Assembly: GCA_947488305.1 (NCBI GenBank)
Contig: CANKZM010000007.1
Span: 198,860-262,859 of the forward strand
DNA: 64,000 nucleotides
Origin: an uncultured Roseobacter sp.
GTDB lineage: Bacteria; Pseudomonadota; Alphaproteobacteria; Rhodobacterales; Rhodobacteraceae
Reading direction: 5' to 3'
The translations under genes and the position numbers were made by a program. Positions 63,730 through 64,000 of this stretch are shown here, piece by piece. A model generated the notes under the pieces. The model was not told the DNA's origin. It did not search any database and saw only the letters and a program-made list of their open reading frames with translations. Position 1 is the stretch's first letter. Every line of letters begins with the position of its first letter.

Positions 63730-64000
63730 CAGGTCGGACTTCCTTCTGAAGGGGTTGCAGGCTTGGGATTGGTAAAGGGGGCGTTCCCCAGACCTTCTGC
63801 ACGAAACGCAGAATGGAGGGAAGGACGTTGTTCCAGAGCTCTTGCCGCATGAAATAGCGCAGGGTAACGCGAAAGCTCAAACCAACTGGTGTCACTTTGG
63901 CTGGGATAAAGCGCAAGCCAGCGCAACATGGGGCCTAGGTAGATATCCATTATCAACCCATCGCGGTGCGTCTCAAAACGGCTGTTCAATGCGCCCAGAT
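63729..64000 (-). CDS. GST-like protein, C-terminal part (5' end outside window)
   Basis: Frame open to the window edge; about 90 residues visible. LGALNSRFETH, YPALFHAARALEQRPSLHSA and EGLGNAPFTNP match the C-terminal all-helical domain of glutathione S-transferases; the thioredoxin-like N-terminal half is missing because it lies outside. Overlaps sdaA by one base. Confidence 0.7.
   Translation of the reverse strand, partial: LGALNSRFETHRDGLIMDIYLGPMLRWLALYPSQSDTSWFELSRYPALFHAARALEQRPSLHSAFRAEGLGNAPFTNPKPATPSEGSPT

Overview
The window is a 64-kb piece of an alphaproteobacterial chromosome, most likely a marine roseobacter (Rhodobacterales). The evidence is the cmk-rpsA-ihfB core order, a class I PHA locus (phaZ / phaC-phaP-phaR), RlmJ with a DPSWE motif, paired DUF1194 proteins, DUF2842 behind purA, and moderately GC-rich, densely packed genes with many ATGA, GTGA and TGATG overlaps. 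The genus cannot be fixed from sequence alone. No rRNA, tRNA, CRISPR array, insertion sequence, integrase or phage gene was recognised, so this looks like stable core chromosome with accessory cassettes.

Layout. 1-8.7 kb: cmk (partial), a secreted protein, a BLUF photoreceptor, rpsA with an unusual leader, a DUF4344 metallopeptidase, ihfB, a LapA-type membrane protein, trpF and trpB. 8.7-14.7 kb (mostly minus): DUF2237, a serine hydrolase, DUF2332, pth, rplY, a sulfotransferase-fold protein and an FMN-dependent alpha-hydroxyacid dehydrogenase. 14.7-21.7 kb: a nitroreductase-like flavoprotein with its MarR partner, trpA, ychF, an aspartate aminotransferase, an XRE regulator overlapping sdhE, and a second MarR. 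21.7-26.3 kb: two DUF1194 proteins, gloA, thyX, an odd Flp-pilin-like protein with an acidic tail, a cold shock protein and an ArsC/Spx-like protein.

26.3-28.9 kb (minus) is a complete bufferin-type (gold-induced-gene-like) RiPP operon: a DUF2282 precursor with four cysteines, a DUF692/MNIO maturase, a DUF2063 partner and a DoxX membrane protein, with a strong hairpin between precursor and maturase genes. This is the most interesting system in the window. Then come thrS, a MAPEG protein, an ArsR-SRPBCC fusion regulator divergent from an alpha/beta hydrolase across a concentric 38-bp dyad, and a second hydrolase.

34.4-38.9 kb is the PHA storage locus, with TGC-rich PhaR-type boxes in front of phaC, phaP and phaR. 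38.9-47.2 kb (minus) is one long unit: an ABC importer (ATPase, binding protein, a small unknown gene, two permeases), two glutamine-synthetase-like ligases, a class I amidotransferase and an FAD amine oxidase. This is the expected gene set for gamma-glutamylation uptake and catabolism of polyamines or similar amines. 47.3-53.7 kb: a TerB-TerB-PhnD-like operon, a secreted protein, rlmJ, a sulfotransferase, pyrG and secG. 53.7-55.8 kb: a cobalt-type nitrile hydratase operon (alpha, beta, accessory) behind a 0.5-kb gene-free stretch. 56-64 kb: a DUF6524-like membrane protein, purA, DUF2842, a 797-residue very acidic protein, a thiamine diphosphokinase, an EamA transporter, sdaA and a partial GST-like gene at the edge.
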